In this document: positions 8,075 to 16,635 of the stretch, one piece after another
How the letters are laid out: the number at the start of each line of letters is the position of its first letter
Position numbering within the stretch: position 1 is the first letter of the stretch
Assembly (NCBI GenBank): GCA_041391225.1
Contig: JAWKOL010000013.1
Location: 105,436-169,435 of the forward strand
From: RI-153 sp041391225
GTDB taxonomy: Bacteria; Chloroflexota; Anaerolineae; Caldilineales; Caldilineaceae
Direction: 5' to 3'
Length of the DNA: 64,000 nucleotides
The notes under the pieces: generated by a model
Told to the model about the DNA's origin: nothing
The model's database searches: none
Seen by the model: the letters and a program-made list of their open reading frames with translations, nothing else
Position numbers and translations under genes: made by a program

Positions 8075-8986
8075 TTACTTGACGCTGCTGCTGTTCAGCG
8101 ATGCGCCGCTGAGGTAGCCGATGTAGGCTGGCACCAGCGGCAACACACACGGGCTGACGAAGCTGATCAGGCCAGCGATGAAGGCCAGCGGCATGGCGCT
8201 CACCAGGCTGGGATCGAAGATGTCCACTGTGCCAAAGTTGCCCGAAATACTCTCTTCCACCGCGAAGACAAACTCATTCAACCCGGCAAACGTCGTCGTC
8301 AGCCGCTGCAACTGCTGCGACCAAAGCAACCAGGCCACCACCAGCAGGAAGATGCCACTGATCACGCTCACCACATTGGCATAGCGGTTGAGCTTGCGCA
8401 ACACGCCTGTGGCCTGCCCGAACGCCGCTCCGGTGATCAGAAACGGTATCCCCAACCCCAAGCTGTAGACGGCCAGCAGCAGCGATCCTTGCCACACGGT
8501 GGTGGCCGACGTGGCCAGAATGATAATACTGGACAAGATCGGCCCGATACACGGCACCCAGCCGGCGCTGAAGCTCATGCCCATGAGCACACTGCTCAGG
8601 TAGCCCCAGTTACGCTTGACGTTGTGCATCTCGGTGACGCGACGCTCGGTGTAGAGCAGCGTGTTGAAGAAGTTGAGCACATCCACCAGCGCCTGCGCCG
8701 CCGGGTTGGTGTTCAGATCTGCGCGGCTGGAGATAAAATTCACCAGCCAACGGAAAACGCCAAGCGTCACCAGTGCAAAGACGAAGAGCAGCACGGCGCC
8801 GAACTTCTGCAACAGCGGCAAGTACTGGTTGAGGCCGTGCCCAAGCAGCACCACCAGCGGCCCGAAGATCAGCGTAAAGACGATGCCGAAGCCGACAACA
8901 AATGCCACGGCATGAAGGAACGTAGTCGAACGGCTCACCGGCTTCGACGTAGCCGTCTTTTTTGGGGGAGAAACAGCCTGCGCCAT
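8075..8986 (-). CDS. ccdA: CcdA-family thiol-disulfide transporter with permuted first helix
   Basis: This 303-residue protein has about six membrane helices. The second cysteine motif of CcdA (GWVPCIGPILSS) and the YSLGLGIPFL block are in normal order. The first motif (FVSPCVLPLVPAYIGYLSG), which normally opens the protein, is instead at the C-terminus, and the protein begins with the segment that usually follows it (FLHAVAFVVGFGIVFTLIFG). Both functional cysteines are kept. CcdA moves reducing equivalents from cytoplasmic thioredoxin to extracytoplasmic TlpA. The start at 8986 has GAAAGGA upstream; an in-frame ATG at 9094 lies inside a repeat and was rejected. Confidence 0.85.
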   Translation of the reverse strand: MAQAVSPPKKTATSKPVSRSTTFLHAVAFVVGFGIVFTLIFGPLVVLLGHGLNQYLPLLQKFGAVLLFVFALVTLGVFRWLVNFISSRADLNTNPAAQALVDVLNFFNTLLYTERRVTEMHNVKRNWGYLSSVLMGMSFSAGWVPCIGPILSSIIILATSATTVWQGSLLLAVYSLGLGIPFLITGAAFGQATGVLRKLNRYANVVSVISGIFLLVVAWLLWSQQLQRLTTTFAGLNEFVFAVEESISGNFGTVDIFDPSLVSAMPLAFIAGLISFVSPCVLPLVPAYIGYLSGASLNSSSVK

Positions 8987-9011
8987 ACCACAATCCTTTC
9001 GACGGAGAAGA

Positions 9012-9099
9012 AATGAATGATGAATGAAGATTGATGATTGTGTAGAGGTTACCAATTCAGGATTGGCAACCTCTACACAATCGTTGTTCTTCATTCATT
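9012..9099. repeat. Palindrome built on GAATGAAGATTGATG words
   Basis: The left arm contains TGTAGAGGTTACCAAT and the right arm contains ATTGGCAACCTCTACACAA, flanked by GAATGAAG and CTTCATTC words. It lies between ccmD and ccdA. Confidence 0.7.
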
Positions 9100-9141
9100 T
9101 TTCATATCTATCCCGTTCTAGAAGTAATCGCCCCTACGTCG

Positions 9142-9282
9142 CTAGCGGTTGCGGCGCTCGGACACCTGCTCTTCGAGCATGGTGATTTCCTGCTCCAGTT
9201 TGCGTTGGCGGGAAAGCATGAAAACCACGTAGAGCGTCACCAACAACCACAGAATGATAAATGCAGCAGCTAGATAGGCCAT
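9142..9282 (-). CDS. ccmD: CcmD-like small membrane protein
   Basis: This 46-residue ORF reads MAYLAAAFIILWLLVTLYVV, then a charged coiled-coil tail (QRKLEQEITMLEEQVSERR). It starts one base after the ccmC stop (TAA-A-ATG). A single N-terminal helix plus a short charged tail is the CcmD pattern; CcmD helps release holo-CcmE from the CcmABC complex. The position directly after ccmC strongly supports the assignment. Gene finders with a length cutoff are likely to miss it. Confidence 0.8.
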   Translation of the reverse strand: MAYLAAAFIILWLLVTLYVVFMLSRQRKLEQEITMLEEQVSERRNR

Positions 9283-9283
9283 T

Positions 9284-10045
9284 TTAGTACAGCGCCTCCC
9301 GCAGTTCGTCTACGCGTGCCTCAAGGCGCAGTTGGCGCCAGCGATGCAGCATCAGAGCGGCAAATAGAATCGTAAAACTGATAGATGCAATCATCAATGT
9401 CTGCCCCATCGACGGGCCGATGCCGCTGAAGCTACCTTCGGCTTCACCGTTGCTGCCGTTGGTCATCACAGGGTGAATGGAGCGCCACAGGCGAGCACTG
9501 TAGTAGGTGAGCGGCACGCTCAAGAATGCGAAGAGCGCGTAGATGCTGGCGAAGCGCGCCCGAACGTGCTGTTCATCCAGAGCGTTGCGGAAGAGGATGT
9601 AGGCCACATAGATCAACACCGTGATCGTGGCGGTGGTCAGGCGCGGATCCCATGTCCAGTAGGTGTTCCACGTGGGCTTGGCCCAAATGCTACCGCTGAC
9701 CAAGATACCGACCCCAAAAACCGTACCCACTTCGACGCCGGCCAAGGCAACGCGATCCCACTCCAGCTTGCGGGTGACAAGATAGCCGATGCTGCCTACT
9801 ACTGACACAACGAAGCCCCACAACGCCGCCACACAGACGCCGATGTGGAAGTAGAAGATACGCTGTGCAAATTGCTCATCACCGGCCAGGTTAACGGCGT
9901 CACCGGCATAGAGCAACGCAGCCCATACCGCCACAGCCATCGCCAGCGCCGCCAGCACATCCAGTGTGAGCAGTGGCGCGTACCACCGATCACGGCCTAC
10001 AGCCAGCCCGCCCGAACGGGGCGCGGAAGAAACAGTTGAACTCAT
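9284..10045 (-). CDS. ccmC: CcmC haem-handling protein
   Basis: This 253-residue protein has six membrane helices and the haem-handling WWD-type motif in the form WAKPTWNTYWTWDPRLT, plus conserved histidines (YFHIGV in helix 2 and WRSIHPVM) that would ligate haem. CcmC attaches haem to CcmE outside the membrane. The ATG at 10045 was chosen because AGGAGG at 10055-10060 is nine bases upstream; a TTG six bases earlier is too close to that site. It lies between ccmB and ccmD. Confidence 0.92.
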   Translation of the reverse strand: MSSTVSSAPRSGGLAVGRDRWYAPLLTLDVLAALAMAVAVWAALLYAGDAVNLAGDEQFAQRIFYFHIGVCVAALWGFVVSVVGSIGYLVTRKLEWDRVALAGVEVGTVFGVGILVSGSIWAKPTWNTYWTWDPRLTTATITVLIYVAYILFRNALDEQHVRARFASIYALFAFLSVPLTYYSARLWRSIHPVMTNGSNGEAEGSFSGIGPSMGQTLMIASISFTILFAALMLHRWRQLRLEARVDELREALY

Positions 10046-10108
10046 GGTCAATGCCCTCCTCGAAAGTATGACGAATCATCACGTGTATCATCACGAGTAA
10101 AGAGTACG

Positions 10109-10183
10109 GAATGAATGAAGAACAATGAATGAAGAATGCGCACACTCGACGTGATCTCTCTGTTCATCATTCTTCATTCATGA
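10109..10183. repeat. Palindrome of GAATGAAGAA words
   Basis: The left arm (GAATGAATGAAGAACAATGA and continuing) and the right arm (TCATCATTCTTCATTCATGA) are complementary. It fills the gap between ccmB and ccmC. Confidence 0.65.
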
Positions 10184-10189
10184 TCATTT

Positions 10190-10930
10190 TCAAGCAGTAT
10201 CCCAGATCAGATCAAAAACCAGATAGGCGATCACCACGAACAGCAGATCATAGAGCGCCAGGATGCCCAGCCAGCGCCACAAGCTACTGGCCAGTTGACC
10301 GTCGATGGCGCCGGCGGTGAGCGCCGACCCCGCCGTGAACACTGGCAGCACCACAGGCAGCAGCAAGATGGGCAGCATCGTCTCCCGCGCCCGGCTGTTG
10401 GCGGTGAGGGCGGCGAAGAGCGTCCCCACGCCGGTGTAGCCCAGCGTACCCAGTAGCAGACCAGCCAACACCATGGGATGGAAGAGCGAAACGTCGAACA
10501 GAATCAGCAGCACCGGCAGCAGCAACACTTCCATGAGCAGCATGAAGAGCATGTTGGCGGCCAGTTTGCCGAAGTAGATGGCGCTGCGATCCATGGGCGC
10601 CATCAACAGCCCGGCTAGGGTGCCGCGGTCCACTTCGGCGCCGAAGGAGCGGTTCAGCCCCAACACGCCCGCAAAGAGGATCACCACCCACAGGATGCCC
10701 GGCACCACCATGCTGGAGTTCGGTACGCGCAGATCAAAAGCCATGCCGAAGATCAACGCGCCCAACAGGCCAAAGACGATCATCGTGCTGAAAACCTCTT
10801 TGCCGCGGATCTCGGCGCGCACTTCCTTCAAGAAGATCGCCCAGACTTTGCGCAAGAAGGCGCTCACACCGCCGCCGGTGCGCATGGCCACAGGTTGTTC
10901 AGCCGGCAGAACCATCTGTTTTTGCGTCAT
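10190..10930 (-). CDS. ccmB: CcmB haem exporter permease subunit
   Basis: This 246-residue protein has six hydrophobic helices. Blocks such as VWAIFLKEVRAEIRGKEV, LNRSFGAEVDRGTLAGLLM and LGTLGYTGVGTLFAAL are characteristic of CcmB, the membrane subunit that works with CcmA. Length and order are typical. It starts four bases after the ccmA stop; the longer upstream reading in this frame overlaps ccmA and is not real. Confidence 0.93.
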   Translation of the reverse strand: MTQKQMVLPAEQPVAMRTGGGVSAFLRKVWAIFLKEVRAEIRGKEVFSTMIVFGLLGALIFGMAFDLRVPNSSMVVPGILWVVILFAGVLGLNRSFGAEVDRGTLAGLLMAPMDRSAIYFGKLAANMLFMLLMEVLLLPVLLILFDVSLFHPMVLAGLLLGTLGYTGVGTLFAALTANSRARETMLPILLLPVVLPVFTAGSALTAGAIDGQLASSLWRWLGILALYDLLFVVIAYLVFDLIWDTA

Positions 10931-10934
10931 CGCG

Positions 10935-11741
10935 TTAGCCAATCCAATGTTCGTAGCGTTCGCGCGCCGCTTCGTAATCGAGCGACGCGGTGGGGACCAC
11001 CTCAGCGATGTCACCGTCGGCCAGGAAGGCCAGCCGATCCGCCCAATCCACCGCCCGCTCCAGGTGATGGGTGGTGAGCAGCACGGCGCGACGGCTACGG
11101 CGCAACGTAGACACCAGATCCGCCAGGTTGCGCGCGCTGACCCGATCCAGGCCGGTGTCCGGCTCATCCAGCAGCAGCACCGGCGGATCGTGCAGGATCG
11201 CGCGACCAATCGCCAGGCGCTGCACCATGCCGCGGCTGTAGGTGCGCACAGGATCGTAGCGACGCGTCCACAGATCAACGGAGCGGAGCACGCTTTCGAT
11301 GCGCGCCTCTACGTCGATCAGGTCGTACATGCTGCCGAAGAAACTCAGATTCTCCCAGCCGTTCAGGTTGTCATAGAGCAGGGGCGCATGGCCCACCATG
11401 CCCACGTAGCGGCGGATCTCGTGACTGGCCTTGGAGAGCGGCACCTGCCCCAGCCAGATGTCGCCGCGGGTGGGCTGATCGAGGCCGGCCACCATGCGCA
11501 TGAGCGTGGTTTTGCCGGCGCCATTGGCGCCCAGCAGCGCCACCACTTCACCCGCTTCTACTTCAAAAGAGACGCCCTTGAGCACGCGTTTGCGCCCGTA
11601 GCGTTTCTCCAACTTGTCGACACGAATCAGCGGCTGAGAAGACGACGACACGGACCGCCCGTCCTGTGCAGCGGACGGCTGCGCGGGGCGGGTGGCGCCA
11701 TTCTCGGGTGCGGTGGCTGTCATCGCCGTCTCTTTGCTCAT
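10935..11741 (-). CDS. ccmA: CcmA haem exporter ATPase
   Basis: This 268-residue ABC ATPase has Walker A GANGAGKTT near residue 70, an ABC signature in the form YSRGMVQRLA, and Walker B LLLDEPDTGLD. CcmA uses ATP to drive release of haem-loaded CcmE from CcmCD. About 37 hydrophilic residues precede the ATPase core, longer than in E. coli. The start ATG overlaps the TGA of the upstream cytochrome gene (ATGA), so translation is probably coupled. Confidence 0.92.
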   Translation of the reverse strand: MSKETAMTATAPENGATRPAQPSAAQDGRSVSSSSQPLIRVDKLEKRYGRKRVLKGVSFEVEAGEVVALLGANGAGKTTLMRMVAGLDQPTRGDIWLGQVPLSKASHEIRRYVGMVGHAPLLYDNLNGWENLSFFGSMYDLIDVEARIESVLRSVDLWTRRYDPVRTYSRGMVQRLAIGRAILHDPPVLLLDEPDTGLDRVSARNLADLVSTLRRSRRAVLLTTHHLERAVDWADRLAFLADGDIAEVVPTASLDYEAARERYEHWIG

Positions 11742-13640
11742 TTCTCGGCCTGCTGGTTGAGGGCATACAGTTCTCGTTTGAGCGCGGCGCGCTGCTCTTG
11801 CCAGGCGTCCTCGTCGAGGTTGCCCAGCGCCTGCTGATCGTCCAACTGCGCGATCTGCTGGATCAACTGGCGGCGGCGCTTCTCCGGTGACACGCGCACG
11901 GCGGCTTCGGCTTGTGTCGGCTGTTCGCCGCCGCTGCGCCAGCGCCACACCACGATACCGGCAATCGCCAACAAGAGGACACCGCCCATCGTCAGCGCAA
12001 TCGTGGGATCGATGGCGGCTGCGGTGCTGCCCACGGCCTGGCCCGATGCAGCGCCTTGCATGGCGGCCAACCGAGGATCTTCGCCGGCTCCGGATCAGGC
12101 CGCTGAAGGTCAGCGTGAAATCCTGCGGCTGCATCGCGGCGGCTGTCCACTGTAAGTAGCTCAATCCCTGGATGTCCTGAACACCAGCGAAGGTCAGATC
12201 ACCATTGGAAGCCTGCGCATCTACCTCAAGTTCAGGCAGATCGGCCACAAGCAGGTTGAGGCCGCTCATGTTGTAGTCGAGCGGCTGCTGAATGGTGATG
12301 GCGTCACCGTCGAAGGGTAGCCGGTAGCGCACAAAGATCTGGCGCATGCCGTCGCCGGGCGGCACCGGGCGGGTGTCGTAGATGCGATTGCCCACTTGCC
12401 GGTAGACGCCGCCGATGGCGCCATCTTGCAGGCCGATCTCTTCGGCGCCTTCGGGCAGCGGCATTTCCAACGTCACCGGCGTGTCGGCGCCCGCGACTTC
12501 GCTGCCCACAAAGGTGGTGTCGCTGTTGTTGCCAAAGGAGACGACCTGACCGATGAGCAGAGCGCCGGGTTCGTGCTCCACAATCCAGCTCATGCGCGTG
12601 ATGTTGACGCCGCTGCCGTCGCTGCTGGTGTCGTAGATGGGGACCACAGCCTCCAAGGTGTTGGCGGCGTCGCCTTCCAGGGTTGTGTCCTGGCCGAAGC
12701 GCAGCACGTCGGACGCGTAACTGATGCCCTCATGCTCGGTTGTGATCAGGTAGAAAATGCCGGGATCAACGGGCAGACCATCGAACTCGAATGTCCCATC
12801 TGCGTTGGCGGTGGCTTCGATGGTATCCAGCGGGGTCATGTGGGCGTAGACTTCGAGCGACACAGTCCCCCCCTCGAAGGGGGCGCCGTCTGGCGTAAAC
12901 TGTTCCACCGTCCCCTGGATCATGCCGGGGCCGCTACCCACCGGCGATACCCAGGACGGCGAGTAGGTGAACGCCCGAATGTAGCTGAGCACCGACTGCT
13001 TCTGCGCATCGTCCCAGTCGGCGCCGAGATCGGCGTGGGCGTCGGCCCAGCCCTGCGCCAGATCGGCCTGGCTGAGCGACATCATGGCTTCGATATCGGC
13101 AAAGCTGGCAAGTTGGGTCTCAGCGTCGGGGCCGTCGCCCAGTCCTTGCTCACCGTGACAGGACGCACAGTCGGCAGCGTAGAGCGCCGCGCCGTCGGCC
13201 ATCTCGGCTTCGCTGGTGTGCAGATCCCAGGCGTAGTAGACAGCCTGCCAGGTCTGATCATCGGTCATGCGCTCCTGCCACGGTGGCATCATCTGCTCAA
13301 TGCGCCCGAACTTGGTGGTGTGAAAGAATTCAGCCGGGCTGAGTTCCCACACTGCCGTGGGATCGGAGAAAGCAGTAGGCACCACAGGCATCTGCGCCGT
13401 GGCTTCGCCGTCGCCGTTGCCTTCGGCGCCGTGACAGGGCGCGCAGTTTTCGGCGTAAAGCCCTTCGCCCAGCAACGCCATAGGCGGCTGGGTCGGCACG
13501 GTGACATTGTTTAGGTCAAAAGGAGGGGACGGTTCAATTTCCTGGGCAATGGCGAAGGAGAGGCCGACCACCAAGAGGAGCGACGCAAGGATCAGCGCAG
13601 CGCCAACTTTCCGCAATGGTTGCGTGTTGGAAGAGGACAT
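11738..13640 (-). pseudogene. Secreted diheme cytochrome c with C-terminal anchor, one frameshift
   Basis: The protein (about 634 residues after repair) starts with a signal peptide (KVGAALILASLLLVVGLSFA). It has two CxxCH haem sites (CAPCHGAEGNG near residue 60 and CASCHGEQGLG near residue 160), then a carboxypeptidase-regulatory-like beta domain and a long beta-rich region. Near 12095 the frame shifts; the next frame gives GEDPRLAAMQGAASG, a membrane helix (MGGVLLLAIAGIVVW) and a charged coiled coil ending at 11738. It overlaps ccmA and heads the ccmABCD run, so it is a likely client of that machinery. Electron partner unknown. Confidence 0.8.
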
Positions 13641-13809
13641 TCGATTAGGACTCACGGATTGGGTTGCCCTTCGTAGGCTTCGAGATGAAATCACCAGGGC
13701 GCCGAGAGCCTCCGCCGCCCGAAAAAGACTGTTTTGCATTGTCACTCTGAATGACGCAAAAAGAACCGGTCAGGTGCATAGGTGTGCTGGGTCCGCGTGG
13801 GTAGAGAAC

Positions 13810-13893
13810 GTAATGCGTAATCCGTAATGCGTTGAGCAAGCGCCAATGCATGAGGAACTTGCTCCGTCAATTACGCATCACGGATTACGCAGT
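13810..13893. repeat. Palindrome of AATGCGTAATCCG words
   Basis: GTAATGCGTAATCCGTAATG on the left pairs with ACGCATCACGGATTACGC on the right. It lies directly after the ccmE stop and upstream of the cytochrome gene. Confidence 0.7.
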
Positions 13894-13897
13894 ATTT

Positions 13898-14425
13898 TCA
13901 TCGCGTCGACTGCACAAACACTTCTTCCGGTTCTTCTTCGTAGCGGCTGGGACACTTGAGCAACAGGGTCTCGGCCTGGAAGGTGCCGTCGGCCAGGAGT
14001 TCGCCTTCGACGATGGCCGACGCCGCCCGCTGGAAGTTGTCGGGGCGAGGGCCGTAGAAGACGATGGGGAGTTGCGCGCCGTCTTCGTCTTCGATGGCAA
14101 AGCGCAGCGTCACTTCCTGCGCGTTCCAGTCTTCGCTATCGGCGACGACGGCGCCGTTAACGCGGATACGCTGCCCCAACACGTTGGGGTTGCCGTTCTG
14201 CGCCTGCACCAGCCGTTGCTGCACTTCGCCAACAGTGAGGTAGTAGGCCGACGCTGTCATCGAGCCATAGATGATCAGCCCAATGATGAGCGCGATCAAC
14301 CCGCCGCCGGCGATCATGAACTTCATGTTCATGCCGCCGCGGGTGCGTTCGGCCAGTTGCGAAGGGATCAGTTCGTCTTCGATTTGGGGGTCCGAAAATG
14401 TGCGATCTGCGTAGTTGGTGGTCAT
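13898..14425 (-). CDS. ccmE: CcmE haem chaperone, CxxxY type
   Basis: This 175-residue protein has one N-terminal helix (FMIAGGGLIALIIGLIIYGS) and the OB-fold beta barrel of CcmE (RIRVNGAVV, LRFAIEDEDG, LPIVFYGPRPDNFQ, IVEGEL). The haem-attachment site reads LLKCPSRYEEE: cysteine replaces the usual histidine, with tyrosine four residues later. CxxxY CcmE proteins are known from archaea and some bacteria using the System I* variant. The ATG at 14425 overlaps the stop of the DUF2007 gene. Confidence 0.92.
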   Translation of the reverse strand: MTTNYADRTFSDPQIEDELIPSQLAERTRGGMNMKFMIAGGGLIALIIGLIIYGSMTASAYYLTVGEVQQRLVQAQNGNPNVLGQRIRVNGAVVADSEDWNAQEVTLRFAIEDEDGAQLPIVFYGPRPDNFQRAASAIVEGELLADGTFQAETLLLKCPSRYEEEPEEVFVQSTR

Positions 14426-14781
14426 TGTTCGTCCAATTCTTCTTCGTCTATCCACTCGACTTCTGTTTCGAGGATCTGTCGCGCCTTGTCGGCCAGCAAC
14501 GCCGGCACCAGCACATCGGTCGACGCCAACCTACCCGCGGTCAGCCCGTAGATGCGCCCCAGACTCTCTCCACTTACGATGGCGGGTATCCCTTCGCTGA
14601 CCAGCCGCCCCTTGACAACGTGTGCTTCCATCAAGTTGGCCGCTTGCCAGACCACCACCGGTTCCTGTTCCCCGGATCCGCCGGTGCGTGTGGCGCCCGC
14701 GGATTCCGTCTCTCCTGTGGCGGCGTCATCCGCGTCACCGCGGCGTAGCCACCCTCGAAAACCATCTGCAAATACAGACAC
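14422..14781 (-). CDS. DUF2007-like small protein
   Basis: This 119-residue soluble protein has a low-complexity N-terminal half. Its second half, PVVVWQAANLMEAHVVKGRLVSEGIPAIV and on to the end, matches the DUF2007 pattern of putative signal-transducing proteins (a short ferredoxin-like fold with an acidic tail). Its stop overlaps the ccmE start (ATGA), so it is co-translated with ccmE, although no role in cytochrome maturation is established. The true start is not certain. Confidence 0.6.
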   Translation of the reverse strand: MSVFADGFRGWLRRGDADDAATGETESAGATRTGGSGEQEPVVVWQAANLMEAHVVKGRLVSEGIPAIVSGESLGRIYGLTAGRLASTDVLVPALLADKARQILETEVEWIDEEELDEQ

Positions 14782-14980
14782 AGGTATTCTTCTCCATCAA
14801 TCCCGCAGATGACAGCCGACACAGGCAGCCGCATGATGCGCCGCAAGCGCCAGGACTGAGCAAACACGTGATTCAACCGTTCTGCGTTGGGATTGTCGTC
14901 ATTTTACCGAAAGTGTAGCCAAAACCCGAAATCCCAATCAGCAATGCGCAATCCTGTCCAAGTGGATCATCTCTGTTGTC

Positions 14981-15322
14981 TTATGCGACGAGATCAGACG
15001 GGAGGACAAAGGCGCCGTCGTCTTTCCGCGGGAAGGGGACAATGTCAACAACGGCGGTACGGTTGAGCAGGCCGTAGATGTGCGGGAAGCGCTCAGCGTG
15101 GGATAGCTCCCACCGGAGTTCGGCGTCGAGTTTGCTTTCGTCGACGCATACGATGACGTACGGCGTGGGATCCGATTGATAATAGCGCTGCGCTGTTTGC
15201 AGCAACTGCTCCGGCGATCCCGAGGCGTGGATGAATCCCTCGTCGTCAAATGTATCGGTGCGGTAGGGGCTATCTACGGCCTGCTTATTCCAATAATCGG
15301 CCGGTACCATGTGGTAGATCAT
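14981..15322 (-). CDS. DUF952 family protein
   Basis: This 113-residue protein begins MIYHMVPADYWNKQ and contains FDDEGFIHASGSPEQLL and RFPHIYGLLNRTAVVDI. FIH-S and HIYG are hallmarks of DUF952, a small family related in fold to ADP-ribosyltransferase-like domains but without assigned function. It is followed closely on the same strand by nothing and preceded by the metallo-beta-lactamase-fold gene 18 bases upstream, so the two may form an operon. Confidence 0.8.
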   Translation of the reverse strand: MIYHMVPADYWNKQAVDSPYRTDTFDDEGFIHASGSPEQLLQTAQRYYQSDPTPYVIVCVDESKLDAELRWELSHAERFPHIYGLLNRTAVVDIVPFPRKDDGAFVLPSDLVA

Positions 15323-15340
15323 CTTGTCCTCTTGGGGGGT

Positions 15341-15991
15341 CTATTCGATAGAGACGGCGCCGCGCCCAACGAAGGGGTTGTACTCACGTTCAGCCCCAAT
15401 CGTGGTCGACGCTCCGTGGCCTGGGTGGACTTCGTACTCGTCGGGGAGGGTAAGCAACTGCTCGCGAATGCTGCGCACCAGCGTCGGACCATGAGCGCCA
15501 GGCAAGTCGAAGCGCCCGATGCTGCCCTGAAAGAGGGTATCCCCTGCAAAAACCTGGCCGCCCTGGTGATCCACGAAGACGACGTGACCGGGCGCATGAC
15601 CGGGCGTGAATCGGACTTCGAGCCGTTCCTGGCCGAACTCGATGATCTGTCCATGCTCCAAAAATTCATCGGGATCGTCGATGGGATCGATGTGGGCGCT
15701 CAACCACAGGCTCACCCGTTCCGGTGCATCGCGCAGTACAGGTAGATCGGCAGCGTGCAGGTGAAACGTGGCACGTGTGATACGCCGGATCGGGTCCACC
15801 GCCATGACGTGATCGAAGTGGGCGTGGGTGTTGATGATCTTCTCCACCGTTAAATCCAATGCGCTCACGCTGTCGAGGATGGCCCGCGGGTTGTCGCCAG
15901 GATCGACGATCACCGCTTTGCCGGTCTCCTCACAGCCGAGCACGTAACAGTTTTCCTGCAACAACCCCACAGTCAAGCAGTCGACGATCAT
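15341..15991 (-). CDS. MBL-fold hydrolase (glyoxalase II-like)
   Basis: This 216-residue protein has the metal-binding motif INTHAHFDHVMAVD, a further histidine in TPGHAPGHVVFV, an aspartate in VFAGDTLFQGSIGR and a terminal histidine in VHPGHGASTTIG. This is the full ligand set of the hydroxyacylglutathione-hydrolase/YcbL branch of the metallo-beta-lactamase fold. The substrate may be a thioester but is not fixed by sequence. The N-terminus (GLLQENCYVLG) is typical of the family. Confidence 0.85.
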   Translation of the reverse strand: MIVDCLTVGLLQENCYVLGCEETGKAVIVDPGDNPRAILDSVSALDLTVEKIINTHAHFDHVMAVDPIRRITRATFHLHAADLPVLRDAPERVSLWLSAHIDPIDDPDEFLEHGQIIEFGQERLEVRFTPGHAPGHVVFVDHQGGQVFAGDTLFQGSIGRFDLPGAHGPTLVRSIREQLLTLPDEYEVHPGHGASTTIGAEREYNPFVGRGAVSIE

Positions 15992-16115
15992 AATTTCCAG
16001 TTTCTATACGGATGAACAAAATCGTTTGGATTGGCGGCGCGGAAGAACGTGATCCGTGTTGCGTGATCCGTGACGTTTCGAGAATACCTCTGGATCACGC
16101 ATTACGATTCACATC

Positions 16116-16469
16116 CTATTCGCAACACAGCCACCGATTGCCCCAGCGTGCGATCTCGCGGATCACCGGCGCCAGTTCGTTGCCCATGTCGGTGAGGCTG
16201 TACTCCACGTGCGGCGGAATCGCGCTGACCTGAATGCGCTGCACCAGCCCTTCGTCTTCCAGCATTTTCAGGCGGCTGCTCAACGTGCTGGGGTTGACGC
16301 CCCCCAACTCCTCCTGAAGTTCGCAAAATCGCTTGCAGCGGCAATCGAGCAGATGATGGACGATCTGCAATGTCCACTTCTGCCCCACAATGCGCGACGC
16401 CGACTCAACAGGACAGGCGCGGATTTCAACATCTTCGTACACGGTTTCGTACGCGGCGGTTTGTGTCAT
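16116..16469 (-). CDS. HxlR-family transcriptional regulator
   Basis: This 117-residue winged-helix protein carries the HxlR features ACPVESASRIVGQKWTLQIV near the N-terminus, FCELQEELGGVNPSTLSSRL as the recognition helix and MLEDEGLVQRI before the wing. The cysteine near residue 16 is conserved in thiol-sensing members. The ATG at 16469 has AGGAAGTGA upstream, which makes it preferable to an in-frame ATG at 16520. The target is unknown; the metallo-hydrolase gene downstream on the same strand is a candidate. Confidence 0.85.
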   Translation of the reverse strand: MTQTAAYETVYEDVEIRACPVESASRIVGQKWTLQIVHHLLDCRCKRFCELQEELGGVNPSTLSSRLKMLEDEGLVQRIQVSAIPPHVEYSLTDMGNELAPVIREIARWGNRWLCCE

Positions 16470-16563
16470 GGGATCACTTCCTCTATCGGCGAAATACGTC
16501 TGAGGCGCTACAAATAACATAGTACTATGCCGCGAGGGAATCTGTCAATGGAGGGGAAATAAG

Positions 16564-16635
16564 ATTGGGCGATTGGGAGATTAGGGGATTTCAGATCCTG
16601 TGGAGGATCTAAAATCCCTCAATCCCCCAATCGCC
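16564..16635. repeat. Palindrome of GATTGGGCGATTGGG words overlapping a gene end
   Basis: GATTGGGCGATTGGGAGATT pairs with AATCCCTCAATCCCCCAATC across a small inner hairpin (AGATCCTGTGGAGGATCT). Its right arm contains the stop codon and last codons of the glycosyltransferase gene. Confidence 0.7.

Noticed and set aside
10935..13745. A single long open frame joining the cytochrome and the ccmA ATPase
   Set aside because: The middle is arginine-rich nonsense. The cytochrome's true C-terminus is in another frame and ends at 11738, and ccmA has its own ATGA start.
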